Positions 23,596 to 32,723 are shown, numbered from the stretch's first letter. The stretch: DNA of 54,552 nucleotides from Chthonomonas sp. UBA2017 (GCA_002335425.1 DDCB01000016.1:859-55410); one strand, 5' to 3'. Notes: a model not told the origin generated them from the letters alone. Translations and numbers: made by a program.

Positions 23596-24351
23596 ATGCA
23601 TTGGCTGGTGGCTTCGTTGAGTTTGTGGGTTCAACAGGCAGAGCCGTTTATCGACGTGCCGGCGGGCCATTGGGCTGCGCCCGCCGTCCATTCGCTCCGA
23701 GGGGCAGGGGTCGTCGTTGGGACCGGCGGGCAAGAATCCCTCGGATTCGATCCGGATGACCTGAAGGGCCAAACCCCAGAGCAGATCTTGGCGATGGGGA
23801 GAAAGAAGTGGTTCGACTTTGCGACCAGGACCAACTCTAGTAACCAGAACATGGCCCTCGCCGAAGAAACTTGGGCCTGGGTTGTCATTCAACATTGTCA
23901 TGAGCGGTTTCAAGTCGACCCGTCTGAGCGACGGAGTGATGCCAGATGGGTGCACCATTGGCTTCAGGTTTATCGCGAAAAGATGATGGAGGTCGGCTCG
24001 ATTCTTTCGGGCGGGGGCTCGGTGTGGTTGCTGACGGGTGCTTCCACCAGTGCCGATGTCGCTGATTTGTATCGAGCACTCTTAGAGCCCGCTCGAATCC
24101 CTCTGGTGCCCGCGACGACCGTTCAAGATGTGAAGCGCGAGATCGGTAAGATCCGCGCGACGATCCGAAGCCGGAAAGCCGAGATCAATCGTCGATCGAA
24201 AGATCCTCAAGGCTGGCTCTCGGCGATGCAACCGACCCATGTGGCGATGGAAATCCTTCGATACATCGAGCCCTCGGCAAAGGAATTGGGAAGGAAGGAG
24301 TACTCCTTCGTCATGCACCAAGCGGCGCGACTAGCGAGCCTCGCTCATTAG
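23596..24351 (+). CDS. Exported protein with one SLH-like motif
   Basis: 251 residues. A short hydrophobic N-terminus (MHWLVASLSLWVQQA) may be a signal peptide. It is followed directly by FIDVPAGHWAAPAVHSLRGA, a good match to the start of an S-layer homology motif, normally used to hold proteins on the cell surface in sets of three. Only one copy is seen here. The remaining 200 residues are mostly helical with many Arg and Glu and match no family I know. The stop overlaps the convergent PafA/Dop gene by 4 nt. Confidence 0.65.
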   Translation: MHWLVASLSLWVQQAEPFIDVPAGHWAAPAVHSLRGAGVVVGTGGQESLGFDPDDLKGQTPEQILAMGRKKWFDFATRTNSSNQNMALAEETWAWVVIQHCHERFQVDPSERRSDARWVHHWLQVYREKMMEVGSILSGGGSVWLLTGASTSADVADLYRALLEPARIPLVPATTVQDVKREIGKIRATIRSRKAEINRRSKDPQGWLSAMQPTHVAMEILRYIEPSAKELGRKEYSFVMHQAARLASLAH

Positions 24352-25853
24352 CGTTCGGGCGAATGTGTCGGCCTGTCGCCCGTGGCTCCTTCGTAGGTCT
24401 CAAACGGGTCAGAGAGATCAACGACTTGATAACGATCGAGGGCCACTGCGTTCCAATCAAAGAGATACGGCTTGTTCCCTTTGCGGGCGATGACCTGGGC
24501 CACTAAGGCGGCTCGGCCCTTCGCGCGGGTGTCCGAGGGCGGTTCGATGGCCGCGTCTAAAATGTCAAGGTCAGACACAAAGCGCCGGGTTTGCCCCATT
24601 TCGCTCAGGGCGTAATAGAGCCCCTTGCCGGGGTCGATATTGTGGTACTCCAAGTCGATGCTGTGAAGGGCGTCATCTTGAGCCGACAGCCCTTCGGAGT
24701 CGCGATACTGCTCGACCATGAGCTTTTTCGCGACCCAATCCACCCGGTCACCCAGCGACAGCGGATCTTTTTCCAACCCATCGAGAATCGAAGACCATTC
24801 GTCCCAAATCCAAGCGTTCTGTTCGGACTCCTCGCGATAGGGCTGGCAGAGCTCTAAGTAGCGTCGCTGCACTTCGAGGGCCGAGCTCTTGGAGCCATCG
24901 GCCATGACGACCGGCCATTGATAGGTCGGGTCGCGGCTGATCTCACGCAGAGCGATGAGCGGCTGGGCGAGCTTGAGGTCTTCGGGCACGAGTCGATCTT
25001 CGAGCAAGCGCAAGACCAGGAGCGACGTGCCGATTTTGAGGGCGTAGGCGTGCTCATTCGGGTTGGATTCGCCGAAGAGCAAGTGCAACCTCTGCATCGC
25101 CTCATGCGAATAGAAGTGCTCCCATTTGGGATTGATGAGCGCTCGATTAAACCGCACGCGGCTGGCAACGGTCTTCAGGATGTGGTCGGCGCGTTGACTG
25201 AGCTGAAACTCGACGGAGTCGTCGGGACGCACCCCATAAACCTGGCTCACCCAGATATAGTCGATCGGATTCCGGCTCACGTCTTCGTAGCTCGGGCCAG
25301 CGTTTTCGGCATACAACTGGTGCCCCCCCACTCGCCCGACTCCGGCAAAGATCTGGCGAGTCACCAAAAAAGGATAGAACTGAGTGATGGTGCGGGCAAA
25401 AAAGTCCTCGTCGACTTTGGCCAAGAAGTTTTCGTGACAGCCGAAGGTGTGCCCGCCAAAATGGTCCACGGAGTTGTTGTAGACGCTGACAGAGTCGCTC
25501 AGCCCGAGTTCGTGCAAGGCGCGGACAATGAGCCGTTGCCCCGCGCGATCGTTTGCCACAAGGTCCTTTAAGGATCGACATTCGGCGGTCGCGTATTCGA
25601 GGTGCGAGCCGACCGCATCGATATACATTCGCCCGCCGTTGATCAGGAATCCGCCGCTCAGAGGAGGCTCGAAGACTTCATCCCGAGCGTGACGATCAAT
25701 CGCCCCGATCTTCATTTCATAGAAGAGGTGGTCCTTGATTCGTTCGACGACTTGCTCCGGCGTGCCGACCTCGTCGTCGGCCACTAGGCATCCGAACTCG
25801 GTTTCGACGCCAAAGATCCGTTCGTGAGGCATTCTCGACATAGAGGCTTGCAT
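24348..25853 (-). CDS. PafA/Dop family enzyme (Pup or Pup-like ligase or deamidase)
   Basis: 501 residues from the ATG at 25853; ATGs 4 and 7 codons later are equally possible. This family uses ATP to attach (PafA) or remove or prepare (Dop) the small modifier Pup. Diagnostic segments: RIFGVETEFG (nucleotide-binding strand), NGGRMYIDAVGSHLEYATAE with the catalytic Asp, FGCHENFL, FQLSQRADHI, and PPSDTRAKGRA. The N-terminal half lacks the long Dop loop and looks PafA-like, while LAQPLIALREISRDP and IDPGKGLYYAL are Dop-like, so the role is open. No pup, ubact-like, mpa/arc or proteasome gene adjoins. CATACT lies only 3 nt before the ATG. Confidence 0.85.
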   Translation of the reverse strand: MQASMSRMPHERIFGVETEFGCLVADDEVGTPEQVVERIKDHLFYEMKIGAIDRHARDEVFEPPLSGGFLINGGRMYIDAVGSHLEYATAECRSLKDLVANDRAGQRLIVRALHELGLSDSVSVYNNSVDHFGGHTFGCHENFLAKVDEDFFARTITQFYPFLVTRQIFAGVGRVGGHQLYAENAGPSYEDVSRNPIDYIWVSQVYGVRPDDSVEFQLSQRADHILKTVASRVRFNRALINPKWEHFYSHEAMQRLHLLFGESNPNEHAYALKIGTSLLVLRLLEDRLVPEDLKLAQPLIALREISRDPTYQWPVVMADGSKSSALEVQRRYLELCQPYREESEQNAWIWDEWSSILDGLEKDPLSLGDRVDWVAKKLMVEQYRDSEGLSAQDDALHSIDLEYHNIDPGKGLYYALSEMGQTRRFVSDLDILDAAIEPPSDTRAKGRAALVAQVIARKGNKPYLFDWNAVALDRYQVVDLSDPFETYEGATGDRPTHSPER

Positions 25854-25906
25854 CTCAGTATGCCCGGCGGATGGGTCCCTGTGCAAAGCACCCCGCTTCT
25901 GACCGA

Positions 25907-25912
25907 TAATCT
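25907..25912 (+). promoter_or_regulatory. -10-like TAATCT, 6 nt before isocitrate dehydrogenase
   Basis: TAATCT-GTGAGT-ATG at 25919. It overlaps GATAAT (25905-25910). A GTG two codons upstream lies too close to the box to be the start. Confidence 0.6.
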
Positions 25913-25918
25913 GTGAGT

Positions 25919-26947
25919 ATGAGCAAACAGCGAATCGCGATCTTGCCCGGCGACGGCATCGGACCCGAAATCATGGAGGCGACCCTCAGTATTTTGACCG
26001 CCACCGGCCTGGATGCCGAATTCGTCTATTGCGACGCGGGCATGGCGGCGATGGAAAAGGGCAAGCCGCCGGTTCCGCCGGAGACCATCGAGACCATCCG
26101 CGAGATCGGCGTCGCGCTCAAAGGACCCACAACGACCCCGAGCGGCGGCGGTCACAGCAGCGCTAATGTGGCGATTCGAAAGGCGCTTGATCTTTTTGCC
26201 AACATCCGACCCGCGAAGACGCTGCCCGGGCTCCAAGGTCCGTTCGCCAACGCGAACCTCGACATGATCATCGTCCGCGAGAACACCGAGGACCTTTATG
26301 CCGGGATCGAATATCAAGCCCACCCCGACGTTGCCCAAGCCATCAAGGTCATCACCCGCCCCGGTTGTCGGCGACTGGTGAAATACGGCTTCAAAATGGC
26401 CCAAGAGCAAGGGCGCAAGCGGGTCACCGCCGTCCACAAAGCCAACATCATGAAGCTCACCGACGGCATGTTCTTGCACGAATTTTATGAGGAAGCCAAG
26501 AACTACCCCGACCTCATCGCAGACGACATCATCGTTGATAACTGCTGCATGCAGCTGGTCACTCGGCCCGAGAAGTTCGACGTGCTCGTCACGGAGAACC
26601 TGTATGGCGATATTGTCAGCGACCTTTGCGCAGGTCTCGTTGGTGGATTGGGGCTCGCACCGGGGGCCAACATCGGCGTGGATTGCGCTGTTTTCGAGGC
26701 GGTCCATGGCTCGGCGCCCGACATCGCGGGCAAAGGCGTCGCCAACCCAACCGCTCTGCTGATGAGCGCGGTCATGATGCTTCGGCATCTGGGGCGGCAC
26801 GAACAAGCCGACCGCATCACCAACTCGGTCTTGCGGGTGTGCAGCGACGGCAAGTGCCTGACCGTTGATCTCGGCGGCAAAGCCGGCACCAAGGACTACG
26901 CGGTCGAAGTGATTCATCAATCAAAAGCCCTGCCCGCGGTCAGTTGA
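25919..26947 (+). CDS. Isocitrate/isopropylmalate dehydrogenase family, probably NAD-type isocitrate dehydrogenase
   Basis: 342 residues. Oxidative decarboxylation of isocitrate to 2-oxoglutarate is the likely reaction. Visible motifs: RIAILPGDGIGPEI near the start, TTTPSGGGHSSANVAIRKAL with the substrate-binding Ser and Asn, RENTEDLYAGIEY, and the catalytic AVHKANIMKLTDGMFL and ENLYGDIVSDLCAGLVGG; EAVHGSAPDIAGKGVANP ends the family signature. The SSAN segment and ENTEDLYAG favour isocitrate or homoisocitrate over isopropylmalate as substrate. The size fits NAD-dependent short forms rather than the 415-residue NADP enzyme. It stands alone, 65 bases from the divergent PafA/Dop gene. Confidence 0.88.
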   Translation: MSKQRIAILPGDGIGPEIMEATLSILTATGLDAEFVYCDAGMAAMEKGKPPVPPETIETIREIGVALKGPTTTPSGGGHSSANVAIRKALDLFANIRPAKTLPGLQGPFANANLDMIIVRENTEDLYAGIEYQAHPDVAQAIKVITRPGCRRLVKYGFKMAQEQGRKRVTAVHKANIMKLTDGMFLHEFYEEAKNYPDLIADDIIVDNCCMQLVTRPEKFDVLVTENLYGDIVSDLCAGLVGGLGLAPGANIGVDCAVFEAVHGSAPDIAGKGVANPTALLMSAVMMLRHLGRHEQADRITNSVLRVCSDGKCLTVDLGGKAGTKDYAVEVIHQSKALPAVS

Positions 26948-26973
26948 TCCCACACGGACCAGGTCCGGACCGA

Positions 26974-26979
26974 TAAACT
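26974..26979 (+). promoter_or_regulatory. -10-like TAAACT, 7 nt before a GTG start
   Basis: TAAACT-GGCGATC-GTG at 26987, upstream of rfbD. Confidence 0.5.
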
Positions 26980-26986
26980 GGCGATC

Positions 26987-27859
26987 GTGCGGATATTTGT
27001 CGCGGGGGGTCACGGGCTTTTGGGCTCGGCGGTGAGTCAAGAGATGAGCAAGGCGGGATTCGCGGTCCTCTCTTTGCGCCGAACAGATTTCGACCTCACC
27101 GATCCGACGGCCGCGGCGGAGTGGGCCCTCGATCACCTTCGCCCCGGCGATGTGGTGATCAATGCCGCTGCGTACACCGACGTTGAAGGCGCCGAAACGA
27201 ACGTTGACGCCGCCTTCGCCGTGAACGCTCTGGGCCCGAGCTATTTGGCCCAAGCCTGCCAAGCGAGCGGAGCCCGCCTGATGCACATCAGTACCGACTT
27301 CGTCTTTGGGCACGGCCACTCGCGGCCGATTTCGGAGGAGGCGGCCCCTTCCCCGCTCGGCGTCTATGGGGAGAGCAAGCTCCAGGGCGAGCGCTCGGTC
27401 TTGCAACTGGCGACTTCGGGTTGGGTCTTTCGAACGGCATGGCTCTTTGGCCCCCACGGCAAGTGCTTCCCAAGGACGATTCTCCAAGCCTGGCTCGCGG
27501 GGAAATCGCTTCGGGTGGTGGATGACCAATTCGGCTCACCGACTTCAACCCTCGAACTCGCGAAGTGGATTCGCCACGCGCTTGAGTCCGGCTTGGAGCC
27601 TGGGCTCTATCATGCGGCCGGCCCCGAAGTTCTCAGTTGGCACGAACTCGCCTCGGCCACCCTTCGTGCCGCCCAAGAACTCGGGCACGGGCTCGACCTC
27701 TCGCCCGAGGTCACTCCCGTCCCCGCCTCTGAGTGGCCCAGCCAAGTGACTCGCCCGATGTACTCGGCGCTCTCCTCCGATCGACTCCTTGCCCAGGGAT
27801 TTCCACCGATGCGGGCCTTGGGCGACAGTCTTCGCGACCTTGTGTCAAAAATTCTCTAA
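26987..27859 (+). CDS. rfbD: dTDP-4-dehydrorhamnose reductase
   Basis: 290 residues. Last step of dTDP-L-rhamnose synthesis, reducing the 4-keto sugar with NAD(P)H. The Rossmann motif VAGGHGLLGSAVSQEM opens the protein, followed by NAAAYTDVEGAETNVDAAF, a strong RmlD signature. The STDFVFGH segment and the YGESK form of the YxxxK catalytic motif are present near residue 125. The length is typical. The start is a GTG. The other rhamnose genes rfbA, rfbB and rfbC are not in the window, so the pathway genes are scattered. It is followed 27 nt later by the M16 pair. Confidence 0.9.
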   Translation: MRIFVAGGHGLLGSAVSQEMSKAGFAVLSLRRTDFDLTDPTAAAEWALDHLRPGDVVINAAAYTDVEGAETNVDAAFAVNALGPSYLAQACQASGARLMHISTDFVFGHGHSRPISEEAAPSPLGVYGESKLQGERSVLQLATSGWVFRTAWLFGPHGKCFPRTILQAWLAGKSLRVVDDQFGSPTSTLELAKWIRHALESGLEPGLYHAAGPEVLSWHELASATLRAAQELGHGLDLSPEVTPVPASEWPSQVTRPMYSALSSDRLLAQGFPPMRALGDSLRDLVSKIL

Positions 27860-27874
27860 AGACCTGGTCCCAGG

Positions 27875-27880
27875 TACGAT
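27875..27880 (+). promoter_or_regulatory. -10-like TACGAT, 6 nt before ATG
   Basis: TACGAT-GAGTTG-ATG at 27887, upstream of the M16 pair. An in-frame TTG directly before the ATG is less likely. Confidence 0.5.
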
Positions 27881-27886
27881 GAGTTG

Positions 27887-29044
27887 ATGATTTCGGCTGT
27901 TCTTGCCGCCCTGTGCTGGGCCCAGCCTCCAATCGCCCAGCCTCCTCGCCTACGAGCCACTTTGCCCAACGGAATCGGGATCTTGGTCGAGCGAATGCCC
28001 GAAGCGCGCCAAATCTCGGTGCACCTTCTGGCGACTTCGCCGCTCACTTTTGAGAACTCGAAGACGCACGGCCTGCGACATCTTCTGGAGCATTTGATGG
28101 CGCGGGGGCCCGAAGGCGATCTGGATGCTCGCTTGGAGCGCAAAGGGCTTCTGCTGCTTGCCGAGACGACTCGCGACGTGCTGAGCTTTGAAATCACCGG
28201 CGACCCCAAAGAGCTTGATCTGGCGCTGGAGTCAGTCCGCCAGCTCATGAGTCCGCCGCGATTGACCGCAGAAATGATCCTGGGCGAGATCGAGATCATG
28301 GCCGAGGAACTGGCCTTAGAACCCCAAAATTCGAAGCTTGCTTCGGCGGCTTGGCAACAAGCCTATGGCGGCCAAATGCCCGATCCTTTGGGCTCTTTGA
28401 GCGTCATGCGAAAAGCGTCTCCTGAGGCCTTGGCGGCTCTGCATCAAGCCCTCTTTCAAGAGGGCAATCGAGTCATTTCCATCAGCGGCCCGTTCGCGCT
28501 GCAACCGACAATGGACAAAGTTCGAGGCCTCTTGGAGGGGCTCCGCAAGCCTCTCAATCAGCCCTTCGACGCCGCGCTCGTGCCGTTCCAGCCGGGGACC
28601 CTGACGGTCCCCCTCTCGGGGGCGGCTCGTGGGGCGGGCGTTCCTCCCCTCTCGGCTCGGGAAACCCTTTACTCAATCGCCTTTGCGCTGGCCGTTGCCC
28701 AAACCGATCCCGGCGTCGAGGTCCTTTACACCCCATCGCTCCGGTCCGGCCTCGTCGTTCTGACCGCAGCTTCTTCACCCCGTCTCGATGAAGCGATCGA
28801 CGGCCTGACCGAAGATCAAGTCGCCAGCTTGTATCCCCTCGGCCAGAGCCTCGCCCTGGGTTGGCTTCGGGGAGCGACCCAAGATGCGTCTCGAAACGCC
28901 AAAATCCGCGGCCTTTTGATGTTGATTCGTCGCCCCTTGCGCTTGGAGGATCTGATCCAATCCCTCGAAGGGATGACGCTCGATGACTTTAAGACTGCTC
29001 GCGAGCGATTCCTGCGAGATCGGGCCGTGCGGGTGAACGGATGA
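27887..29044 (+). CDS. M16-family zinc peptidase, catalytic subunit
   Basis: 385 residues. The first 14 residues are hydrophobic and end in QPP-rich sequence, so export is likely. The inverted zinc motif HxxEH is present as H65-LL-E68-H69 in THGLRHLLEHLMARG, and downstream glutamates in GEIEIMAEELALE (residues 133-145) can give the third ligand. The protein is shorter than full two-domain M16 peptidases and its second half is weak, which fits a partner-dependent M16B subunit. Its stop overlaps the start of the next gene (ATGA), a non-catalytic partner. The substrate is unknown; M16B pairs often process peptides in the envelope. Confidence 0.82.
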   Translation: MISAVLAALCWAQPPIAQPPRLRATLPNGIGILVERMPEARQISVHLLATSPLTFENSKTHGLRHLLEHLMARGPEGDLDARLERKGLLLLAETTRDVLSFEITGDPKELDLALESVRQLMSPPRLTAEMILGEIEIMAEELALEPQNSKLASAAWQQAYGGQMPDPLGSLSVMRKASPEALAALHQALFQEGNRVISISGPFALQPTMDKVRGLLEGLRKPLNQPFDAALVPFQPGTLTVPLSGAARGAGVPPLSARETLYSIAFALAVAQTDPGVEVLYTPSLRSGLVVLTAASSPRLDEAIDGLTEDQVASLYPLGQSLALGWLRGATQDASRNAKIRGLLMLIRRPLRLEDLIQSLEGMTLDDFKTARERFLRDRAVRVNG

Positions 29045-30327
29045 TCAGTTGCGTTTTGAGTTTGGGATGGGCGTTAGGCCATGTGCGTCCGGCAACGCCG
29101 GCTCCGCTGACCGTGATTGAGATGCCGATTGAAAAGGCGGGCTACCTTTCGGTCGAGGCCGTGATCCGGAGTCCAGATCGGCTCAACGAGCGAGAGGAAG
29201 TGGGATGGAAAGTTCTTGAAAGATCTCTTTTGCAAGGCACGCGCGAGCTTACGACCGAACAACTCTGGGGATACGGCTCGCTGACCGGACGGTCCCCAAG
29301 CATCCAGGCGATGGACGACTGGATGAGCATCCGACTGACGGTCCCGGCTGGCGAAATCGGCCTTCTCGGCCAGATGATCGAGTCAATTTTGGTCCGGGCC
29401 GATCTGAGTGATGAGTCCCTCAACCGAGTCCGCTCCGGGCTCCAAGCACGGGTCCTGGACCCCTGGCGGGAGGCCCTTCAGCCGAGTCAACCCCGCTTCA
29501 CGATCCTGCGCAACCGAGACGTACGTGAACTCTACGGCCGAATCTTCCGGCCCGAAAACGTCCGGCTTGTTCTGGCGGGCGAGTTTGAAGCTGGCGCGGC
29601 GACCACGGCTCTTCAGTCGCGATTCGCCGGGTGGAAGCCGCGCCCGGTGAACCGGACCCCGTGGACCGACACCAAGCCGACCCAGGTTCGATCGGGTTCG
29701 ATCAGCAGCTTTGAATTGGCGGGCCCCGTTCTCCGACCCGCCGACCCGAGCACTCCGGCGACGATGTTGGCCGTTTTCGCGCTGGGCGTCGGAAAAGAGG
29801 GGTCGCTGTTTCGCGTGGTCCGCTCCCAGATGAAGCTCAGCTATCGGCAAGACGCCATCCTTTGGCCGACGAGCTCCGGGTGGCAGCCCCGGCTCTTGAT
29901 GCTCCGACAAACTCGCGAAGATGAAATTCAGTTGCCGGGGCGGGTTCGCGAAGCGCTCTTGAAAGATGTCGAGACTTGGACCGACGCTCAACTGGAGCGG
30001 TCGATGGCGATGGCCGAGGCGAGTCTATTACGAGGCATGATCCTCAGCCCATTCTGGCTGAGTGCGTATGGCCCCGAGGTGGATCGCGGAGACTTCGCCG
30101 TGGCGTGGGCCGCGTATCAGTCGCTCACCGGGAGCCCGTGGTCCACGCCCGAACTCCTGATCTCTTCCCTCCAGAGTGTCGAGCTCGACCAACTTAAACT
30201 TGCGGCCCAAAACCTGCTCAACCAGGCGAACGTGCGCTGGATCAGGGGTTCGCAGCCGCTGAAATCGCCGGACCCTCAGGAGCCTGGCGGACAATCGACA
30301 CCGTTGTCCCGACTCGAGCCCAGTTAA
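29041..30327 (+). CDS. M16-family non-catalytic partner subunit
   Basis: 428 residues. M16 fold without the HxxEH zinc motif, as usual for the second member of M16B pairs. The family's Arg/Tyr pair used to bind substrate C-termini is visible in SLFRVVRSQMKLSYRQDAIL. RPENVRLVLAGEFEAGAA is the typical segment that ends the first subdomain. The first 12 residues are hydrophobic, so it may be exported like its partner. Translation is coupled through ATGA. The last 28 residues are low-complexity and overlap the convergent L,D-transpeptidase gene by 86 nt. Confidence 0.8.
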   Translation: MISCVLSLGWALGHVRPATPAPLTVIEMPIEKAGYLSVEAVIRSPDRLNEREEVGWKVLERSLLQGTRELTTEQLWGYGSLTGRSPSIQAMDDWMSIRLTVPAGEIGLLGQMIESILVRADLSDESLNRVRSGLQARVLDPWREALQPSQPRFTILRNRDVRELYGRIFRPENVRLVLAGEFEAGAATTALQSRFAGWKPRPVNRTPWTDTKPTQVRSGSISSFELAGPVLRPADPSTPATMLAVFALGVGKEGSLFRVVRSQMKLSYRQDAILWPTSSGWQPRLLMLRQTREDEIQLPGRVREALLKDVETWTDAQLERSMAMAEASLLRGMILSPFWLSAYGPEVDRGDFAVAWAAYQSLTGSPWSTPELLISSLQSVELDQLKLAAQNLLNQANVRWIRGSQPLKSPDPQEPGGQSTPLSRLEPS

Positions 30328-30778
30328 ACAGCTTCTGGGCATTCGCGTGGCTGAGTCGGATGCATCCGTGCGAGGCCGGACGTCGGGGCACGCTGGAGTG
30401 GGCGTGGATCGCGATCCGCTTGCGGCGCCCCTGAACCACAACATCTAGCCGAAGCGAGAACGGGATCGGGACGCTGCCATATTCTGGCAGGGCCCGATTG
30501 TATCGGGCCTTTTCGCGGATTCGAAAATCGCCCGCCGGAGTGCCATTGTTCTTGCCCGTACTGCAAGGGAATTCGAAGATCAGCTCTTCGCCCTCAAAGG
30601 CACGCAGCATTTGAGTCTTCAGGCACACGGTGATGCTCTGTCCGAGAGGGCGAACTGGAGGGGTCTCCTGCATCGCTGCGGCGATGCTCGCTTCCCTCCC
30701 CGGAGGAACCAAGAACCAAGCCGGTTCCGACTGCATCATGCCGATGGCAAAGCCGATCATCGCCCAAAAAGTGCCCAT
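30242..30778 (-). CDS. L,D-transpeptidase, YkuD family
   Basis: 178 residues. Cross-links peptidoglycan at D-Ala or m-Dap, or attaches proteins to it, in the periplasm. An N-terminal hydrophobic stretch (FWAMIGFAIGMMQ) acts as signal or anchor. The catalytic motif is complete: IHAHSSVPRRPASHGCIRLS with H125/H127, S136, H137, G138 and nucleophile C139. GTPAGDFRIREKARY is the usual preceding strand. GAGGAA precedes the ATG by 4-5 nt. The 15 residues after the domain overlap the M16 partner gene on the opposite strand, an unusually long convergent overlap. Confidence 0.9.
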   Translation of the reverse strand: MGTFWAMIGFAIGMMQSEPAWFLVPPGREASIAAAMQETPPVRPLGQSITVCLKTQMLRAFEGEELIFEFPCSTGKNNGTPAGDFRIREKARYNRALPEYGSVPIPFSLRLDVVVQGRRKRIAIHAHSSVPRRPASHGCIRLSHANAQKLFNWARVGTTVSIVRQAPEGPAISAAANP

Positions 30779-30847
30779 GAAATTCCTCGTGCTGTCCGTT
30801 GGACAACACCGAAAGTGTCGGAGTTCGGAGCCTGAGTATTTAGGGCT

Positions 30848-32644
30848 CTACCAACTGCCCCCGCCGCCGCCACCAAAGCCGCCACCCGAAAATCCGCCGC
30901 CACTGCTAAACCCACTGCTCCCCCCGCTGGCTCCGTCCGAGCGGGGCGGAGTCGCCGCCGCCGAGCCGAGGGCCGAATTGATCGAGGTGAGATCATTGGC
31001 AAAATAGATGGGATGAAACGGCGTCCCCGGCGGGACGTTGTACCAGCGAGGCATTTCTTGGACAATGCCCTCAAAAGCGGCCGCCCACTGCTTTGTCATC
31101 CCAAAAGCCACGGCGTAAGGAAGCATCTGCTCGAACAGGGCCGCGGGTCGATCGACTCGGGTGATGTACTCCAGTTCGTCTCGTTGTGCTCGGCGAATGA
31201 ACTCTTCGAGCCCAACCACGCGCATCCGGGCCCGAGCCCCCTCCTGGGTTCGGCGACTCATGAGCATGCTGAAAAAGCCAACGATGATCAGCCCGATCAG
31301 CCCGCCGACGATCGAAGGCAAAACCTGTCGTGTCGGGGACAGTGCAGTAAAAGCGACGGCCAGAATCACAACAACGAAAATGCCAAAGATAAACCACCCC
31401 ACCCGGGCTTGATCCGGTCGAGCCAAATAGTAGTGTCGCGCGACCAATTCGCCATAGGCCGCCGCCGTAAGTCGGTCCCTCTTCGGCGCGACGAACTGAG
31501 AGAGGTCTTCTTCGGTGATGTCTGGGCCACAAAAATCAAGAAGCTCCAACAAAGTTTCCTCAAAAGCCGTGAGGGGCTCTTTGGGCGGCTGGCGAGTCAG
31601 AGTCAGGTCGGCGCCTTGCCGCTTGAAGACCAGCCCAGTTTCCTTGGGCGAGATTGTCAGGCACCCCTTGACCGCCAATGACAGAATCCCCGCCGCCAAA
31701 TCGCGTTGATCGACGGTCTCATCCAACAGCGTCCCACATTCGGCGGGCCCGAGACCGTCGGGCGGCTCGTACTGGACGACCATCGGCCCCCCTTTCGGGT
31801 CGCGCCCTTTGAAAAGCCACACCAAGAACATTCCTAGGAACACGAAAATCGGAATCGAAAATCCCAGGTTGGGCAGAATGAACATTCGGATCTTCTGCTG
31901 GGTGCTCGGCTGAGCAATCAAGTCCTTCGGGACACCTAAGCCGAAGGTGATGCCTTCGCCGGGCTCCATCGGGACGCCCCGGCTGAGCAGGAGCCGGTCT
32001 TCGCGCAGCGCGACTGAGGTTCTTGTCTCAGCGTCGGCGGGCTTCTTGCCGAGCGAATCTTGCACCTGACTCGCCCGCGATCCGTAAGGGCCAGCGAAGA
32101 CCCGCGCACGGACACCTTTGCCTCCCGGCGACTTCGGGAACGTGACTTGAACCGTGGCGGAGTTCACCGGCGCGTCCCATTCTTGGCCGGTGGCGTTCCA
32201 ATAAAGCTCGGCGCTGGGAGTCCAGTCCTTTTGAGCGTCGAACCAGTTGACGGCGCCCAGGACCGTGTATCGAAACACATAGGTCTGCTGGGTCCCGGCG
32301 GGGAGCCAAACATCCGGGTTTCCGACTCGAATCCGCAAGTTGGCTCGTTCATAGGTGATCTTGGTCTCCAGGGATTGGTTGCCCGCGTCGGTCACTTGAA
32401 TCTTGGAGATCTGGATCGACCTCGTGGTGCCCTTGCCGGACGCCAAGTGAATCGGGATCACCCGAAAAATCCCCCGACGCGATTCGTTGAACGTGACGCG
32501 AAGGGCCTCTTGGACCTCCATTTCGCCGTTGGACTTCCAATTGATCTGGACGTCCATCTGATCGATCTGATAGGGCTGAGCCCAAGCTTGGGCCGTCGTC
32601 AACCAGATCGCGAGCAAGCATCCCCAGAAAATCCACCGCTTCAT
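30848..32644 (-). CDS. DUF2207 domain membrane protein with glycine-rich tail
   Basis: 598 residues from the ATG at 32644, where a signal peptide begins (MKRWIFWGCLLAIWLTTAQAWA). Residues 25-230 are the exported beta-rich DUF2207 domain (DVQINWKSNGEMEVQEALRV, RRGIFRVIPIH). A membrane helix follows near residue 285 (FSIPIFVFLGMFLVWLFKG), then a cytoplasmic domain with WDPPE-like and winged-helix-like character, two more helices near 435-475, and a C-terminal run of SGGGFSGGGFGGGGGGSW. This layout is standard for the family, whose function is unknown. CACAAT and GGAAG lie upstream of the start. Confidence 0.88.
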   Translation of the reverse strand: MKRWIFWGCLLAIWLTTAQAWAQPYQIDQMDVQINWKSNGEMEVQEALRVTFNESRRGIFRVIPIHLASGKGTTRSIQISKIQVTDAGNQSLETKITYERANLRIRVGNPDVWLPAGTQQTYVFRYTVLGAVNWFDAQKDWTPSAELYWNATGQEWDAPVNSATVQVTFPKSPGGKGVRARVFAGPYGSRASQVQDSLGKKPADAETRTSVALREDRLLLSRGVPMEPGEGITFGLGVPKDLIAQPSTQQKIRMFILPNLGFSIPIFVFLGMFLVWLFKGRDPKGGPMVVQYEPPDGLGPAECGTLLDETVDQRDLAAGILSLAVKGCLTISPKETGLVFKRQGADLTLTRQPPKEPLTAFEETLLELLDFCGPDITEEDLSQFVAPKRDRLTAAAYGELVARHYYLARPDQARVGWFIFGIFVVVILAVAFTALSPTRQVLPSIVGGLIGLIIVGFFSMLMSRRTQEGARARMRVVGLEEFIRRAQRDELEYITRVDRPAALFEQMLPYAVAFGMTKQWAAAFEGIVQEMPRWYNVPPGTPFHPIYFANDLTSINSALGSAAATPPRSDGASGGSSGFSSGGGFSGGGFGGGGGGSW

Positions 32645-32723
32645 TGGACTTCCATTGTGGCAGGAGCTTCTTGTCGGACCTTGGGCGCGTGACCGCTTCC
32701 TCCCGCCATGATGCGGGCGTGAG

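Noticed and set aside
24348..25853. Glutamine synthetase or glutamate-cysteine ligase
   Set aside because: PafA/Dop proteins share the fold, and ETEFG could suggest those enzymes, but FGCHENFL, the YATAE segment and PPSDTRA belong to the PafA/Dop family.
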